Shown: positions 47,901 to 63,028, counted from the first letter of the stretch. The stretch is 64,000 bases of DNA from Oxyruncus cristatus (GCA_013399855.1 VXAY01000167.1:1-64000), one strand, 5' to 3'. A program made the numbers and translations. The notes: generated by a model from the letters alone, not told the origin.

Positions 47901-50900
47901 CCCACAACTTTTTTTTGTATGAAATACACCAAAAAAACTCCACAAAAAATACCAGTTGTGTTATGTATTATTCTCTTTTTATAAATATAACAATAACTGC
48001 CAATATTTTCGCCAACTGCTCTGTATTGTCATCGAAAGACCAGCTTACTGTGGCATGCATGTACACGATTCCCATGAAAGGACAAAAGTAATTTATTTGT
48101 TTACTTTGCCACATACAAATCAAATGCAAATCATTTACACCTACTCACTGTAAAACCCACATTATTAATCAGCTTCCCGCCTGCTACCGGCCACTATATT
48201 TTGTTCCTGGTAAAAAGTATAGAGCTGAAGTTTCTAACTCTACCCACTGAAATCAGCAAAGCTATTTGAATTTATTTCAGTTAAATATTTTTCACATGGT
48301 ATGGAGAGAGCATATGAGCGTACAAAAATGACCAGTGGACATTATAAGGATAAAGATTTACAGTGATTGCTACAATTTCATTGCACTATTAAATATCCAT
48401 CCTGTTTAATAATGTGATCTATATAAAAGAGTTTGAAGTATTTGAAACGCATATAATTTAATTTCACTCTGTTAGGAAGTTTTAACTCTTATTCCTATGA
48501 ATGTGAGCTCAAATACAAGTAGGTATATCAGAACTCTCATCTTAAGTTCATCTTCCCCCTAAATCCAGTGCCAGAGCTTAACCACTTAAGTGCTGCTCAC
48601 CTTCTTCCAGCATAATAATAAAATGCAACTTTATGAATCATATATGAAAATTATCTTTAAAAATAAAAAGTGAAAAACCCTTACACTGAGATTGAGGAGA
48701 ACTGTTGGCTATTCTACTTGAAGGCATGTTTTGTAACAAGACGCAGTGGGTCTCAATTCTGGTTTCCAATCAAGATTAGAAATTAAATATTACACAACAC
48801 TTAACTTTCTGCTCCACAAGACACTGATAGAAGAGGTGTAAAATTAAGAAAGAAGCGAGCAGCCCAAAGTAGGTGGGCCAATAGAGTCAAAAATTGGTGT
48901 TAAGGTTGTGTCTTGTAAGCAAAGCAGGGTTTGGATCAGGAATCAGTGAAACAAAGTGACCATTACAAGTCAGATAACACTGTTTTTCTCACTAATATGG
49001 AAAAAATAATTCTTCCTGTCTTTTAAAGGGTGTTTGAAAAGACATGCAGAATTCCAGAGATAGGCTGACAGATAGATCATCAGGTTTCTGTTTTGATAGA
49101 ACAGGATTTACAAGTCATCATTTGAGAACAGCTATTCCAGGTCTAAACAAAGGTCAATGTACAGCACAGTATCCTGTGACTGACCAGCCCACACCAGATT
49201 CTTTGTGAAAAGGTGTAGCAAATGCACAGATATAGAGGGATCTTTCTACCAATATATCCATCCCAGTACCCATAAACCTCTGCCCAAGGAATTTTCTGAA
49301 CCAAAGGCTGTATTCATTTTAAAAATGACAGTGACTTCTTTTTCAAATCTGCAGACCAGCAGTCACACCAGTCTAAGACATGACAAATCTGATCTTATCA
49401 TCTTCCCTCAGGCCTCACCTTTTGATCTCCAACTTCTTACACATAACTAACAGTACTACAGCAACACAGCACTAGAAACACAGGATGAAAGGGCTCCCAC
49501 AGCTCCACCCAACCTACCAAAGACTGGTGAAGTAGAAATATCATATCAGAGCAGCCATATGGTACTTCTGATGACGGGAAAATACTCCAAAGTCCAAGGT
49601 AACAGCTGTCACGGCAAACCTGCCAACCCATAGCTTGTCTGTACCTACCCAGCACCTTGGATCTCATGCATATGGACCAAAAATAAATAAAAGTCATCAA
49701 ATAAAACATTTACTTGTCCTTTTATACTCCTTCTCCTCCCCTTTCTCTGTCTCCTTTTTTCCACAACAGGGAAAGTGAGGATGGGGGTTCAGCTACAAGA
49801 ATGAGTTGCCATTTATTCTGCACCATGCCAATCCAAAATATTTTTATGTAAAAGTTATTTAAAAGGTTCTATAGCATTTCAGAATCTCATAAATCTCTCA
49901 GTCTCTTTGGTATAGCAACCAAACCAGGAAAAATCTCCAAATTCAAAACAGTGTTTTACTCTGTTTATAAAGGACTTCGTGAAAACCATCTGCCATAAGA
50001 TCCAAAGCTTGTTTACTGTGAAATGCTACATAAAACACAACTGGGACTGGAACTCTGGCCCTTTTCTCATTGATCTGAAATCTCCCTACCTGAAGCTAAT
50101 TGAAGAACAGGAAAAGGCCACCAGCCCCCTTACTTCTGCCTTTCTTGCTCCTTTTTTGCAAGCATATCAAGCACTTTTTTGGGGCTTTTTTTGCTCTCAC
50201 TTTAAGAATAGTTAGTATTTTCCCAGTTGAAATAGGAAAAAAAAAGGGTTGAGACAAACATAGAAGAGTTTATTTTTTTCAGGTTCAAGTTGGGAAAACA
50301 CCAATCTTTTAAATTATAACGGCATTTAGAGAAAAAAAAAAGTAAATAATTGCATTATTATTATTAGATCACAATATGCTGACCCAGTTCAACTTAATTT
50401 ATATGATGTTAACAGGCTGTTAGAGACACCAGAGGCTTTGCTGTGAACTAGTCCTACCCCTTTCAAAAACTGTGCAGTAAGAAAACAAGAACAAACAGAG
50501 CCTCCATTAGCAAAGCAGTTTCTGGAAGCCACATTCGAACACCAATCATGTTATTCAAAACAATCCAAATTGGCCCGCAAAAGGTTGATATAGTCCTTTT
50601 TTAACAAAGATAAATGAGCTTGAAAACTAATCTATCAAAATATATTGTGTTTAGTCAAAAAAGAAAAAGCCACTATCAGCAACAACATGCCTTTAAAGAA
50701 AGCCAAAAAGTCTGCCAGCTTTTAAGTCATGCACAGTAACTTACTGCATCTGGATTTCCAAGGGCAATCCCAACCCTATAATTACCCAGCAGACACAACT
50801 AGTTTTCTGAACAAAGCTGAGCCTACACAGAAATACCAATTACAATAATGTTGTGTTGAGATTATTCTTCACTGTGTTTTCTAATGCTAAAACAAGAACA

Positions 50901-53149
50901 ATTTAGAGAAAAAGGGATAAAAACATGAACAATTCAATCCTAAATCATGTCACACATGATCAACATTTCCTGTTTTCTAGCTTAGCTTTCAGTGAAAGTC
51001 AGCGATACATTTTAAATGCTACTTCTGTAACAACACACTTTTAAAAGGGTAGAAATAAATCCACTGCATCCATAAAATTTATGAGGAATTTTGCTGAAAA
51101 TCTCTATATTGTGTCATGTCTGAACATAACTGTTAACACTGTCTTCACAAAAGCAGTAGGCTGATACCAAATCATGGTAAAAATACACTGATTACCTTTT
51201 ATCTACATGTACTGGTTTCTTAACACATGCGGGGTAGCATTTATTCAAAGCATAGAAGACACAAATAACACTAACTTTATTTACTTTTTGGATTTTCTGG
51301 CAATCCAGCAACACTGTAAGAAGGAAAAATAAGTGTTTTGGTGAAACATCTATTTTATTTGGCACCATATAGAAGTATATGCTGAAACAACCTTTGGATT
51401 GCCTCTTTTTCCCACCTTCCTAGCCCATAGGAGATACTCCTGCCTAAAGATCTGTTCTGCTTGCAACAATACTTTCCTGCAGCCAGCAAATTTCCACAGG
51501 ATGCAGTTCTGCAATCGTGGTATTACCAAGCTCATTCAGTCAGACCGAAAGTCATTTAGATCCAAAGAGAGAGGCAGATCTTTCCTAAAAGAGCAGCAAT
51601 ACTGAAGCTGTTCATGAAGTTTAATTATCATAATGGCTCTCTTCAGAGCATTTCAGTTGAAAAAAAAAAACCCAAACAACATTGATTTAAAGCCCTTGGG
51701 AACTCTTCTGTAATAAAACTACCACTCAAAAAAATCACAGTATTGTTATCCTAGCCTTGAATCTACATGTGTATAAGACAGAACTGGAAAACTATAAAAA
51801 TTACTTCAAAAAGCCCAATTACTTATTTCACTGTCATTGATCTAATGAAATTTCAATTCTCCACTGGCCTGGAAATAGGTAAAAACTAAATATTTTTTGT
51901 TACTTAAATCCAACAATCTTTTTCAGTTTAGGTACTGCCAGTGCCTTATATTCAAGTGAGTTCCAGAAATCCCTAAAAGCACTCATTTATTAAAAGAATT
52001 TTATTCAAAGTATCTTGGTGTGATCCAAAAACCTATTTACAGGCAGGCTGTTGGCAACAACTGTTGAAGCTTAAAATACGAGACATCAGACAAGGAATTT
52101 GTCTCACATTAGAAGACATAAAGGGTAATTGCTTCTTTTAACTTACCAACTACTAGAAATACATCTGAAATAATTTTTCATGGGTAAAATCCATTAATAG
52201 AAATAACTGCATAACCAAATGTTGCTTACAGGGTATCTTTTATATCACATGATAGTTGTGAATGGATGACCCCTAGCTCAACATTTTTAACAGTGTATTT
52301 TCTGTCCCCTATATTTTTGCACAAAAGTCTTCAAACTTATTTCCCAGTTATTCAGTCACAGAACCACAAAGCCCTCAAAAAATGAAATATGCAAAAGTTA
52401 ATTTGGGCAATATTTCAACCTCAGAATGAAGCAGCAAATGAGTACATATTCTTCTGCAGCTTTTTCTTTCTCAAAAGAAGGTATCAATGATAGCTTCCTT
52501 GGCAAAAAGGCACAAACACATAACATCACTGATTCAAACAGCTTATCAAGGACAGATGTCTCAAGAGAGCATCAAAGCAGCCTTCTGCATTTTCAAGCAT
52601 GTCTTCTTACTTTCCTACAAATAAAAATATCCCCATAGCTGGGAAATCCAGTAGAAGTCTCAAAGTAAAGACATGGATTTGTTTTCCAGTGCATCTTTCT
52701 ATAGTTTAGTTACAGGTTCCCTCACAGTTTGAAGAAAGAAACAGAAACATTTGTCACAGCCATATGGAAGCATCAGAGAGCAAGATGGTTTTCATGGGAG
52801 ATACTTTTAAAGTAGTTTCCATCCTAACTTCCAAAGTATGGTAGCACACCTTTAAGATGCTGAGTGCCTTAACTTATAACAAACACATCAATAATATTTT
52901 TGGAGTTATGTTCTGGCATAAAATCAAGCTTCATGACAGTTAAAAAGGTGTTCTCCTAGGGATTCAAAGTGCATAGGTTCATATATACTCTTCTGTATAA
53001 CCTACACGTTCAAAAGTCTTGTATGATCTATAAGACTCCAGTTTCATTTTCCCTAGCAAATGCATCCTACATCAAGTAAAATGACAATAAATCCTTAATT
53101 TTTCCCTTTCTTTTGCATAACAACACATGCCAGTTATGTATGTGAAGCA

Positions 53150-53300
53150 GTTTATTGAACAGATAATTGAAAACTTTTTACAGCATATGACTAGAGTGTA
53201 ATATTAATTAGTAACACTACAATAATAGCAGTGCTAATTAATTCATCCTAACCTATAGCAAAACAGTACATGCAATACTGCTAGCATTAACCATCATTCC
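53150..53300. promoter_or_regulatory. Candidate conserved non-coding element
   Basis: Two homeodomain-type cores (TTAATTAG at 53204-53211, CTAATTAATT at 53234-53243) lie 30 bp apart in an AT-rich but non-repetitive block, with a gcatatga motif nearby. The call rests on motif pattern alone. Confidence 0.22.
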
Positions 53301-54907
53301 ATAGTGTACATACTCACATAGTGCTGAACATAATTCAAATATAACATCTCCCAGAACACAGAAGAGTTAATGCAAATATGTGGAGGCAGACTGACTTACC
53401 AAGACAGAATGACATGTGAGAGAATGCAGGCAGCTTCTGGCAACAAATCAGTGGGGGAAAAATTCAAATTTAGTTCCCTGTTTGCTCCTAAGCAGCAATG
53501 AGTACATTCAGATCTTCCCCCAACTCCCATGAAATCAATAATGGGACTCTGAATGGCTTAATCTCAATTTACTAGAATCTCAACACACAAGGTTCAACAT
53601 AAAGTCAGTCACAGGGTCAGAATGAATATCCAAGTCAAATACCATTTATATGCCCGGGCACATGATCCCAGTACAAGCTAATCTGCAATCTGGACCAGAA
53701 CAGTAGATAACCATTACTATGAAAAATTATCTTTCAGCTTTAAAAATCTTCTAGGCATTCTGGATTTAAAAATCTACTGTTTTTCTTTTTATTTAGGCCT
53801 AGTTATAAAATCAGTGTTACTGAGAGAAAAGCAAAGTTGACTATTTAAACAAAGCTAGTTACAGTTTTCAAAAAGACCAAGTGAAGGTCATTTCAATAAG
53901 ATCAAATGAAGATACTGTAGGATCCCATAGTCAGATCTTTTACTGCATCTTTTTTTTCTGAGAACTCAGCTTTACTTGGAGCAATAAATCAAAATCACTG
54001 TGTCCCACTATTCCAAATTCCACAATTAATCATTATATGTATTTAATCAACGTCATTTCCTTTCATGAGCTAGAACAGCCACCTACTATCCCTCTTGAAG
54101 GGCCTCCAAATTCACAATGCAATTTTGATTCTAAAGAGTAGTAAGAGCATTCTTATACTCAGGGTTTTTAATTTGCTGAGTGATGAGGACTTTTTGTTAG
54201 TAGCACTGTAATGACAGGTGAATGAAGCAAATTTGTTGGTCTAAAAGAGTTGTTCCTTTTTCTGCCAAGAAGAACTAAGACAATTAACATCTCCCCACTG
54301 AAATGGCAGAAGATGTACAACAATTACACACTGCAAAGGTGAGACATCAGGAGAAAACTTGACAAACTGCAGCTAGACACCTTAATTCATATTACTACAT
54401 GAAAATAAATCATTAAATGAGACCCAAGGAGATTCCTAATTACTAACAATACTAATTACAGAATTATCATCAGACAATTGAGAATTCCCTACTTAAAACT
54501 AGCTCAACCAACTATCAATTGCCACAGAAAGACAGCATGTAACATATTCCTCCCTTCATGCCTTGGAAAGCTGACTGTGTGAACTCTGGAGTAAAACAGC
54601 CAAGGCAGTAGATATATACAAATTACTGTTATTACATGCTTGCTTGACCCAACAAGCTTGGTGCAACAAGCTTTATCCTATATCTGCCTATGTACCATTT
54701 CTCCCCTCCACCACAGCAATGCAAAAGTGCAGTCAAGAGAAATCTCCTCAAATTGCACACTGACAATAAAACTCCAATCAAGGGGGTATCAGCAAGACAG
54801 TGATTAAAAGCATATAGTGACAGATATTCACAACTCCCCACTTCCCCTTCTGTATACAGGTTAACTCCAGAAAAATAACTAATAGAAAATATGATGAACT
54901 ACACAAA

Positions 54908-55379
54908 ACATTATGGAGCATCCAAAGGAGGGCAATGAAGGTGATGAAGGGCCTTGCAGGGAAGCTGTATGAGGAGCCGCTGAGGTCACTTGGTCTGTTC
55001 AGCCTGAAGAAGGGGAGACTGAGGGGAGACCTCACTGCAGTTCCAACTTCCTTGTGAGGGGAAGAGGAGAGACAGACACTGATCTCTTCTCTGCGATGAC
55101 CAGTGACAGACCCTGAGGGAACGGCCTGAAGTTGTGTCAGAGGAAGTTTAGGTTGAGTATTAGGAAAAGGTTCTTCACCCAGAGGGTGGTTGGGCACTAG
55201 AACAGGCTCCCCAGGGAAGTGGTCACAGCACCAAGCCTGACAGAGTTCAAGAAGCCTTTGGATGATACTCTCAGGCACATGGGGTGTGACTCTTGGGGAC
55301 GGTCCTGCGCAGGACCAGGAGTTGGACTTGAGGATCCTTGTGGGTCCCTTCCCAACTCGGCATATTCTGTGATTCTGTT
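54908..55379 (+). mobile_element. CR1 LINE fragment, 5'-truncated, + strand
   Basis: The copy starts within catccaaaggagggcaatga and contains ctgaggtcacttggtctgtt, gtcacagcaccaagcctgac and ggaccaggagttggacttga. It closes with attctgtgattctgt, two CR1 terminal 8-mers (55364-55378). It is a near relative of the copy at 12588-13299. A 166-codon open frame on the opposite strand (54778-55278) is an antisense by-product. Confidence 0.94.
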
Positions 55380-57730
55380 AAATGAGTAGGAACCTACCAG
55401 CCCACTCTCCTCTCATCATCTTCACTTCTCACACTTAGATTCATTTACATTTCTACAAATATCTGTATTATCCCAAAAATTCAAGGGATGCTCTAGCAGC
55501 AAACACTGGTGCTCAAATATTGTCTCACAATTAACCAGAAGTTCCCTTATAAGTGGGCTTGTTTTTCTCTCTCTGTGCCTTTCTCATGAGCTTCACATTT
55601 CTCTCATCCGTCTCATCTAGAAATTGAGTGATCAGAAAACTGAATTTGCAAATTTCATTTCTTGTGAATATATAACATTTAGATGTTGAAGTAGTAAAAA
55701 GAGTTACTAGAAGTCATACAATTGTGGACATTCTAAACTAGATTGGTTGGTTTGTTTATATCAATGACAGGTTGGCCAGCATAACTTATATTTTTTTTGT
55801 TGTTTGCAGCACAATGCCTTGATTCGCAGATAAAGACTTTCAAAGAAATATAGCTGGCAGCACATCTGGGAAAGCAGATGCTTACCCTTCTCCCAAACAG
55901 TAGGCTACTTCATGGTCAAAAAGTCTGTCACTGCTCTGGACACTCACAGCTCTTTCCATTCACTTTCCCAGCAGAGCTGTACCAATGGATTACAGTTTCT
56001 TCCAGAATGTGCAAGATACCAGACACATCTCTATTTATTTGCAGTATTTCTCTATATTTACACAATTTGTGTGATTACAGATATGTTATCTCTCTGGTCT
56101 TATACCCACATACAGATTTGCTTTTATCTTTCTGACACAAGAGCATGCACTATAATTCATTATCTACTGATAGCACCTGCAACAGCAAGGGCCAGTGTGA
56201 GACATCAGCACTTTACCTGAGTTCAGATGCTTCCAGAAAGATGTAAGCATGCAAATAAGAACAATTAATGTTGTACAAAATCCTGCTGCTAGAGTGCTTT
56301 TTGTTTCCAGGTTCTTATATTCTCTAATTTTGTACCATGACAAGATATTACAAAGAAAGTTAAATAAAATACAGGAAGCATATCCATTAACATCTTCATC
56401 AAGTCAAGAAGCTCGTCAGGGAACTGTGTAAGTCAAAGTTAACCAGGAAAAGATATTTTTCAAAATCACAGTTAACACAATTACCCCAAATTGCTTCTAT
56501 TTTTTATACTTTATGGTTCATGCATGCTGAAGATGAAGGGACAGAGAATAAGTTTTAAAACTTATTCCATTTTAACTAACACATATAAGGATATTGAGAC
56601 GACAAATTCTCCTCTTGGTCACTCCTGCCATCACTCAGCTGTGGAGTTGGCCTAATTACATCACCCAGGCAATTGTACAAATTTTGGTCCTGAGCATCAC
56701 TGCTGGCAAACTGACAGAATGAAGGTAAACTGGTAAAGTACTGCACTAAGCTTTACCACCAGAACTTTTGAGAATTGTGGCTTTTCAATCAAATGAACTG
56801 GAACTTACATTAAAAATTACTAGTTGACTGTCTGATTTGTCTAGAAAGTTAGTGTAATGAAAAAAATTGCTATAGAATGAGAAATATATGATCTTGTATA
56901 ATTACGGCAGCAAATTATGTTGGACTCCTATCTGTCATTGACTCAAGTCCACCAGAAAAATTCCCAAAGTATCATTATATTCTCACAATCTTCTATCTCT
57001 CCGCTTCTTCATATATAGTATATGCTACTATATAACTCCCAAACCCAGTATAGACATACTTCACTTTTTAATACACAAAACAATAGTTACACATGCAACA
57101 TTAATTATAAAATCTAGGGAAATAAAATCTCTCATTTAGAGAGAGGCTCACTTCAGATTTATGCAACTTAAATAATCATCTGAACAAGGGATACTGTCTT
57201 AAGTTAAAAAAAAAACCCAAACCCATAAAAATATAAAAAAGTTGTATGTTTAAAAGCAAAATAAGTGATTCTATGCTGTTGTAAGAGCTTCTCACTATCA
57301 GCCACTCATGGAATTTTACCTCATACTCTGTAAAGAATAAAGCCCAACATGACTCTTTCAAAAGATTAGACAGGACAAATGCAAATCGTGCAAGTTGCTG
57401 CTTAAATACAGATTTTTTAAATTTGAGTAAAAGCTTAAAGGCTGCAATTACTACAAAATGAAAAAACATGTCAGCATTACTTAGTCTACATAATTTCTGC
57501 ATAGCAAAGAAAATTGATGTTACAGACAACAAACAGTGTGTGCACCCTTCTATACTATCTTCCCAGACTGGAGGCCCAAACCAGCAGAGTAATTTTCACC
57601 CACAATACTGAATGAATGCTGACAAAGCAGTAAGCTGGCACTTCACCATTTCTACCTTAACTAGTAGCAACACATAACCATGTACTGTCTATTTACATGA
57701 TGAGCATAGACAACTCTGACTTTAAATTAC

Positions 57731-57846
57731 CTTCTGAGACATTGAAATATCCATCAATGAGTGGGCATCCAGTCCAGTTTCCTCTGAAAGCTGAATGATA
57801 CTTTGGCCTTGATGGTCATGGAAGAAGAAAGAAGATGCATTTTCTA
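57731..57846 (-). other. Best candidate coding exon, gene unknown
   Basis: On the - strand a pyrimidine-containing acceptor (ctgctttgcttgtactcacaag) is followed by 116 nt and then a CAGAAG|gtaatt donor. One frame is open throughout: two bases of a split codon plus 38 codons. The translation includes SSFFFHDHQGQSIIQ and LSEETGLDAHSLMDISMSQK, with balanced, soluble-protein-like composition. The length is typical of a vertebrate internal exon. The segment is somewhat richer in GC than its flanks. I do not recognise a family, and one open frame of this size is expected a few times in 64 kb by chance. Confidence 0.22.
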
Positions 57847-59610
57847 CTTGTGAGTACAAGCAAAGCAGAAGGTTTGTTGACGGACTGAAGAATATTCTTG
57901 TGGAACGGGAGATGGAAGAAAGCTTTAAGACTGCAGGTTTTTTTATTTTAAACTAGAAAATACTCCCAGATTTCTAAAAGTGATTATAAAAATATTAATA
58001 ACAGCCCACTATTACTCTAAACTCAGAAGCAACATATTTTCAAATCCATCATCTGCAGTATCTCTATGACATCAGGGACACATTTGAGCAAACACACTTA
58101 AAATTTCAAAAAGTCCAAAATCAGCACAGACAGTTTCACAGGATTTGTAAGAAGAAGTACAATTTATTCGTGGTTATAGATCGGAAAATAATCTCGTGAA
58201 TATTTACATAATCAAGAGAAAAGGGAGAGAAAAAAAATTAAATCACTAAGGCAAATTAGGTGATCTCCTAACAGAAATACTCCTGGATCTGACTCTGCCA
58301 GTCAATCAACATCTAACTTAGCTGAGGACAGCATGGGAACTTCCAGTGTAGGCATGTAGGGAGAGGCAAGCAAGAAAGCTGCCAGTTGTAGAGTTCTTGC
58401 GCCTTGCTCGCAGTATCTGCTGCCAGCCACTATTACGGAATAGTTATAAGCACTGTCATGTGAAGAAACTATTCACGTTAGCCTTTGTGGGCTTTGGGTT
58501 GCTATGGTACAAGCCAAGTGACCAAGCCAGCCTACTGTGTATCAGCGCTACAACCATGCTAAAACACAGGATAGTGCATCAGTTAGACCATGATCCCGAA
58601 ACAGTATCACAGTCTAATTGTTTCTTTCTCCATCTCATTTCTACACAAACTTAAGAGTAGTTTTAATGAAACAGAATCCACCAAAAATATTTTAACATCA
58701 CAATTACAGTTAGAAGAAAAATATATACTCATATACTGGGGAATAGGGAGAGAACACACTTCTGATGACTAAATTTCATGTAGGCAGGTACCATTTAATT
58801 GACATCCACTGAAATGCCTACACGTGACACAAGTTGACTCACCTTCTATTGATACTTGAAATGTAACAGCTATTTAGCTCTATAGCATACCTTAGACAGA
58901 CAACGTTATCCTCATTTTCAGAGAGGCTCTGAAGCAGCTCAGATAATTGCAAGCCAACAATAACACCACAAAAAATGGTTCCCCATCCTGTATTCAAAGA
59001 GAATCATATTTGTCAACTGACTATCAATCTACTCCAATGCCATTCTGGAAGGAAAACGGTTTTTTGCCTTGCATTTATTAAACATGTTGAACTAGTCTCA
59101 GAGCTGATTAATAATCCTTCCACACAAAATTCTAGCTCTGCTCAAAGCCAAAATAAACAAGCAAAAAATGCTTTAAGCAACCCCACTGCAGATCATCCTA
59201 AAGACAAGGATAGAACAGTTTGCTGCCAACAGCATTACAAGCAGTTATCAGGCTTATCCTCCTCAATTAGATGCTTTTAAAATTGCTGATATTGGCTTCC
59301 ATGTACTACTCAGATCTTTACTAAATGTCTCCATGACCTTTTTTCATGCTGGCTTTTCCTAAAAATAGAAGATGACTCAACTCCACATATTTTTGTACAT
59401 GTACTCCAATTACTAAAACCACTAAAGCTTTTTATCATTACTGCTTCCAGTTCTATCCATAAGGGTGTCAGAAAAAAACCTGATGTATATCATGTGTCAG
59501 AGACCACTGGCTTTTCAAACACTGTGTTTTGCGGTTATGCTCTGAGCAGCATTAGGCAAAGTAAGGCTAATTAAGTTCCTGGCCACCTGGATCCTTTTCA
59601 ATTCTGCACT

Positions 59611-59632
59611 AAAACAAACAAACAAACAAAAA
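59611..59632. repeat. (AAAC)n microsatellite
   Basis: Five AAAC units lie in tandem. Confidence 0.8.
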
Positions 59633-62600
59633 GAAGTTGCAAAATAGTCTAAACTACCCTGACATTTATTTCTCCAGAGCCTATTCCATCATCTTACTTC
59701 CAACTTCGCATGACAGAAAAAGGTCAACTGAACAAGAAGTATACGCACACTTTCCTCACACACACCGTGCCCACCCTGGCCCACTCAAGGCAGTAACTTT
59801 TCTAGAAGGTTATGCTTTTCAATCTGTACTGAATTAACCTCGTTTAAAATTAGTCTTTTCAGTACTCTCCCCTTCAAAAGCAGAACTTTCTTTCCTACCA
59901 CATACAACCAAATTATTACAGATTCTACCCAACCATTGTTTTAAAACTCTTCTACCTCATTTTCTATATCCAGTACTTGTTATACTAGAGGCAGTTTGTA
60001 AAACAGATGGTGCACACTACAACTAAATGAAGGGATCCAAATGATACCATAAGTTCAGTTTGAAGTATCGAAGTGTTATGATCTCACTTTCATTGCAACA
60101 AACTTTGTTAGCAAAAGTTTGTATTTTAATTGTCATCGCACTGCTCTAATTTAAAACCAGATAGAATGGTTGAAGCCCTGTTTAATGGTGTGGTATAATA
60201 TCCTTTTGCTCTTCAAGGTAACTCTTGTGACTAAAAATTAAGATAATTGCTTTGGGAAATTATCACCCCAAATTATAATTCAATGATGAAACAGCAAGAC
60301 ATCACTAAACTTGAACAATCATATTTGACAGAAATAACTTCCTGTAAAGAAGCAACACCTTCATCTGGAGAATTAAAGAGAAAGGAGTCTTATCAGACTG
60401 TTTATCACCCTTATTCCAGGGTACTGCTGCAATATTTCTTCCCATTTTATTAAAATGTTAACTATTTTTTCTCTAATTTCTCTTTGCACCATTGTTTCCA
60501 AAGCTGATGCACAGTGGCTGTCACTTCCTCTGCAATCTTGACTTCCAAGAAAAAACACCGAGTTAACCAAACATCACAAGAAACACAGTGAGAATTCTAG
60601 CAGCAGTATAGATCTATTTCTGAAAAATTAAAAAGATACAACTTAAGACATGGGCTCTTACTCACAACTATGTATATTCCAATTGTCTTTACACTTGCTT
60701 CTTGTTACATTGTGGAAACAAGCAGCAGACTGTGATTGCTACACTCTGTGGTAAGGGCAGATGTGATTTGCTTCTGATTGCCCTATAGAACTCTTAGGAA
60801 AAGGCAGCTATAGGACCACTTTCTGTGAGCCCTGATCTTCTTATAAATACTTGTCTGCTACACAAGAAAACTAAAAATCTTATTCAAATTCTTCTTGAGC
60901 CCTATCAGTAGCACTATGCAAGTGAAAAGCATTATTACCATTTCATAGACAAGCTGAAATGACAGGTAGAGGTAAATGAAAAACAGGAAGGTCAACTTCA
61001 GATTTTCTGCATACTCTTATGCTTTCAAGAGTAGCAGAATTGATGGCAGACAACCCTGTGATCCAAGACCAAGGAAATTAATTATGAAATAGCACCAAGA
61101 CTTTCCCTACCTTTCCTTGCTAAAATAACAGCTCCTGACTTTTTTCACCTCCTAGTACTTACAAAGTATCACCCTTCCTCAAAAGATCTAAGATGTAGAA
61201 TGAAAGTTATGACAGATTAGTCTGCATCATGGACTTTTTCTAGTGCTGGTCTCAACTACAGGGGTTAAACAGGCTTCTGCAAGGCTGTCTAAGAAATCCA
61301 AGAGAGCCATTTTGTCAGGAAGCATGGACAGGCACCTGAATCTTTCTAATGTCTCAGTTACTGGAGCATCACCAAAAAAGTGAGTTTAAAATGCTGAAGT
61401 TCAAGTATGTAAACAATAAAATCCAATATTCAAATAAATTTTATCTGTTTGCTATGCTGCACAAACTAGTCCTTAGTTTTCCCCTATTACATTCAGCTTT
61501 TTCCATTTCCTTTGGGTTTGTATACTGCAGAGGCTGATCTTAGTTTATTCTCCTCTTGCTAGATAAGACAACAACTCAGAATTAACAATAAATGTTAGGA
61601 AAGTGATCATTCATGTCTCCTCAGTACAAACATGAAGGTCTACCAGAATGGGTTTTGTTATCCTCCTGTGGAATACACTGGAAAGAGAGTACAGAACAAT
61701 TCTCCTGAAATTATTTTGGCAGTAACTGAGCACAATATTTATGATCACTGCAAGACAGTTCTTAACAGCAGTAAGCATGAAGCTGTCAATGGCTTAAAAC
61801 CACACACACAGAGTACAGGAGAGACGATGCACCATGTCCATATTCCCACCAACCAAAACTCTATCAATAGAAATACTAAATCAGCAGCACTTTAGGCAAA
61901 AAGACAATCACAAATCTCATGCAATAGACTTAACGATGGCAATAATCAGAAAAAAAGGTTCTGATATAGTTTGATGAGGAGAAACATACTCCTACAACTT
62001 TAAAACAGAAACGAAAGAGTCAACAAGATTGACAAACATAAGTGCATGTTGAGCACCAAGGCTTATCCATTTTTGCAAAATAGTTTCCTTGGCCACAACT
62101 TAAAAAAAAATATATCAGTACTGGCGTGGTCTTCAGTTTACCATGAACACACAAATTTGCATGAGGCAGGGTAGCAATGTACATTAGTTCTGAATTACAC
62201 AAAGAAAAATGACACATTAAACATGCACTTGCTTTTGTCATCTCCAGGAAAAGAACTTCAATACCTTCATGGCCTCCTAATCAAAGGGAAATTCAACAAG
62301 TGCATCCAGAGTTAATTAGATTAGGAGACCTGGCATCAGAAACCAACCTTCACCTGTGTGTATTTAACAATTCTTAACCTGCTCATAACTTTAAATTTAT
62401 CCTAATACTTTTGTTTACTTTCCTGACACAAATAATTTTTAATTTCCTTGCTAACATGGATTACTAAGTTAACCAGTGAATCCTAAGAAAGAGTAAGTTA
62501 TTGAAAAAAGCACTGAAGAATATCTCGACCAGGCAGATGTATCTTTTATTCCAAGGTCTTCCCAGAGAATGCAAGCTATCTGATGCCTAAAAGATCTGAG

Positions 62601-63010
62601 GGATCAATGTGAAGATCAAACAGACTTTATCCATTAAATGAGACTTTCCTTCAACTTGCACTTAAAAAAGACACCCAAATAAATTACCATAATTTAGTAT
62701 TCAGAGTTTACAAAGGCCAAGTGGCACTGCTCAACTTCTAGTTCTCTTGTGTCTATGAAGATATGTACCAAAATCTTTTAACACTAAAATTTCATTTTAA
62801 TTGGTACTAATACCTTTTATGTTGAAAAGAAACTCTTTCAAAGCATTGAGTGGAATAAAAAGTAAGTACCAAAAACTTAGAAGAACAAATAAAATATATC
62901 TAAACTTTGATAGGAGGAATAAATAAAGGATTTTTAAAGAGACCAGGACACTTTGTCTCTTGAGGGACGTACCTCTGCAATTTACAGAGCCTTCTTACTT
63001 CTTCTTAAGT

Positions 63011-63028
63011 AAAAAAAAAAAAAAAAAA
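63011..63028. repeat. Poly-A run
   Basis: There are eighteen consecutive A residues. No recognisable retroposon body precedes them, so they could be a decayed tail or simple slippage. Confidence 0.8.

Larger units (their letters stand above)
47618..54907. other. Gene-free stretch between CR1 copies
   Basis: This 7.3 kb is AT-rich, with a poly-A and AAAAC run at 47880-47900 and an AT-rich block with TAATTA sites at 53150-53300. No gene or further transposon is recognised. Confidence 0.5.

Noticed and set aside
54778..55278. 166-codon open frame on the - strand
   Set aside because: It reads antisense through the CR1 copy at 54908-55379.
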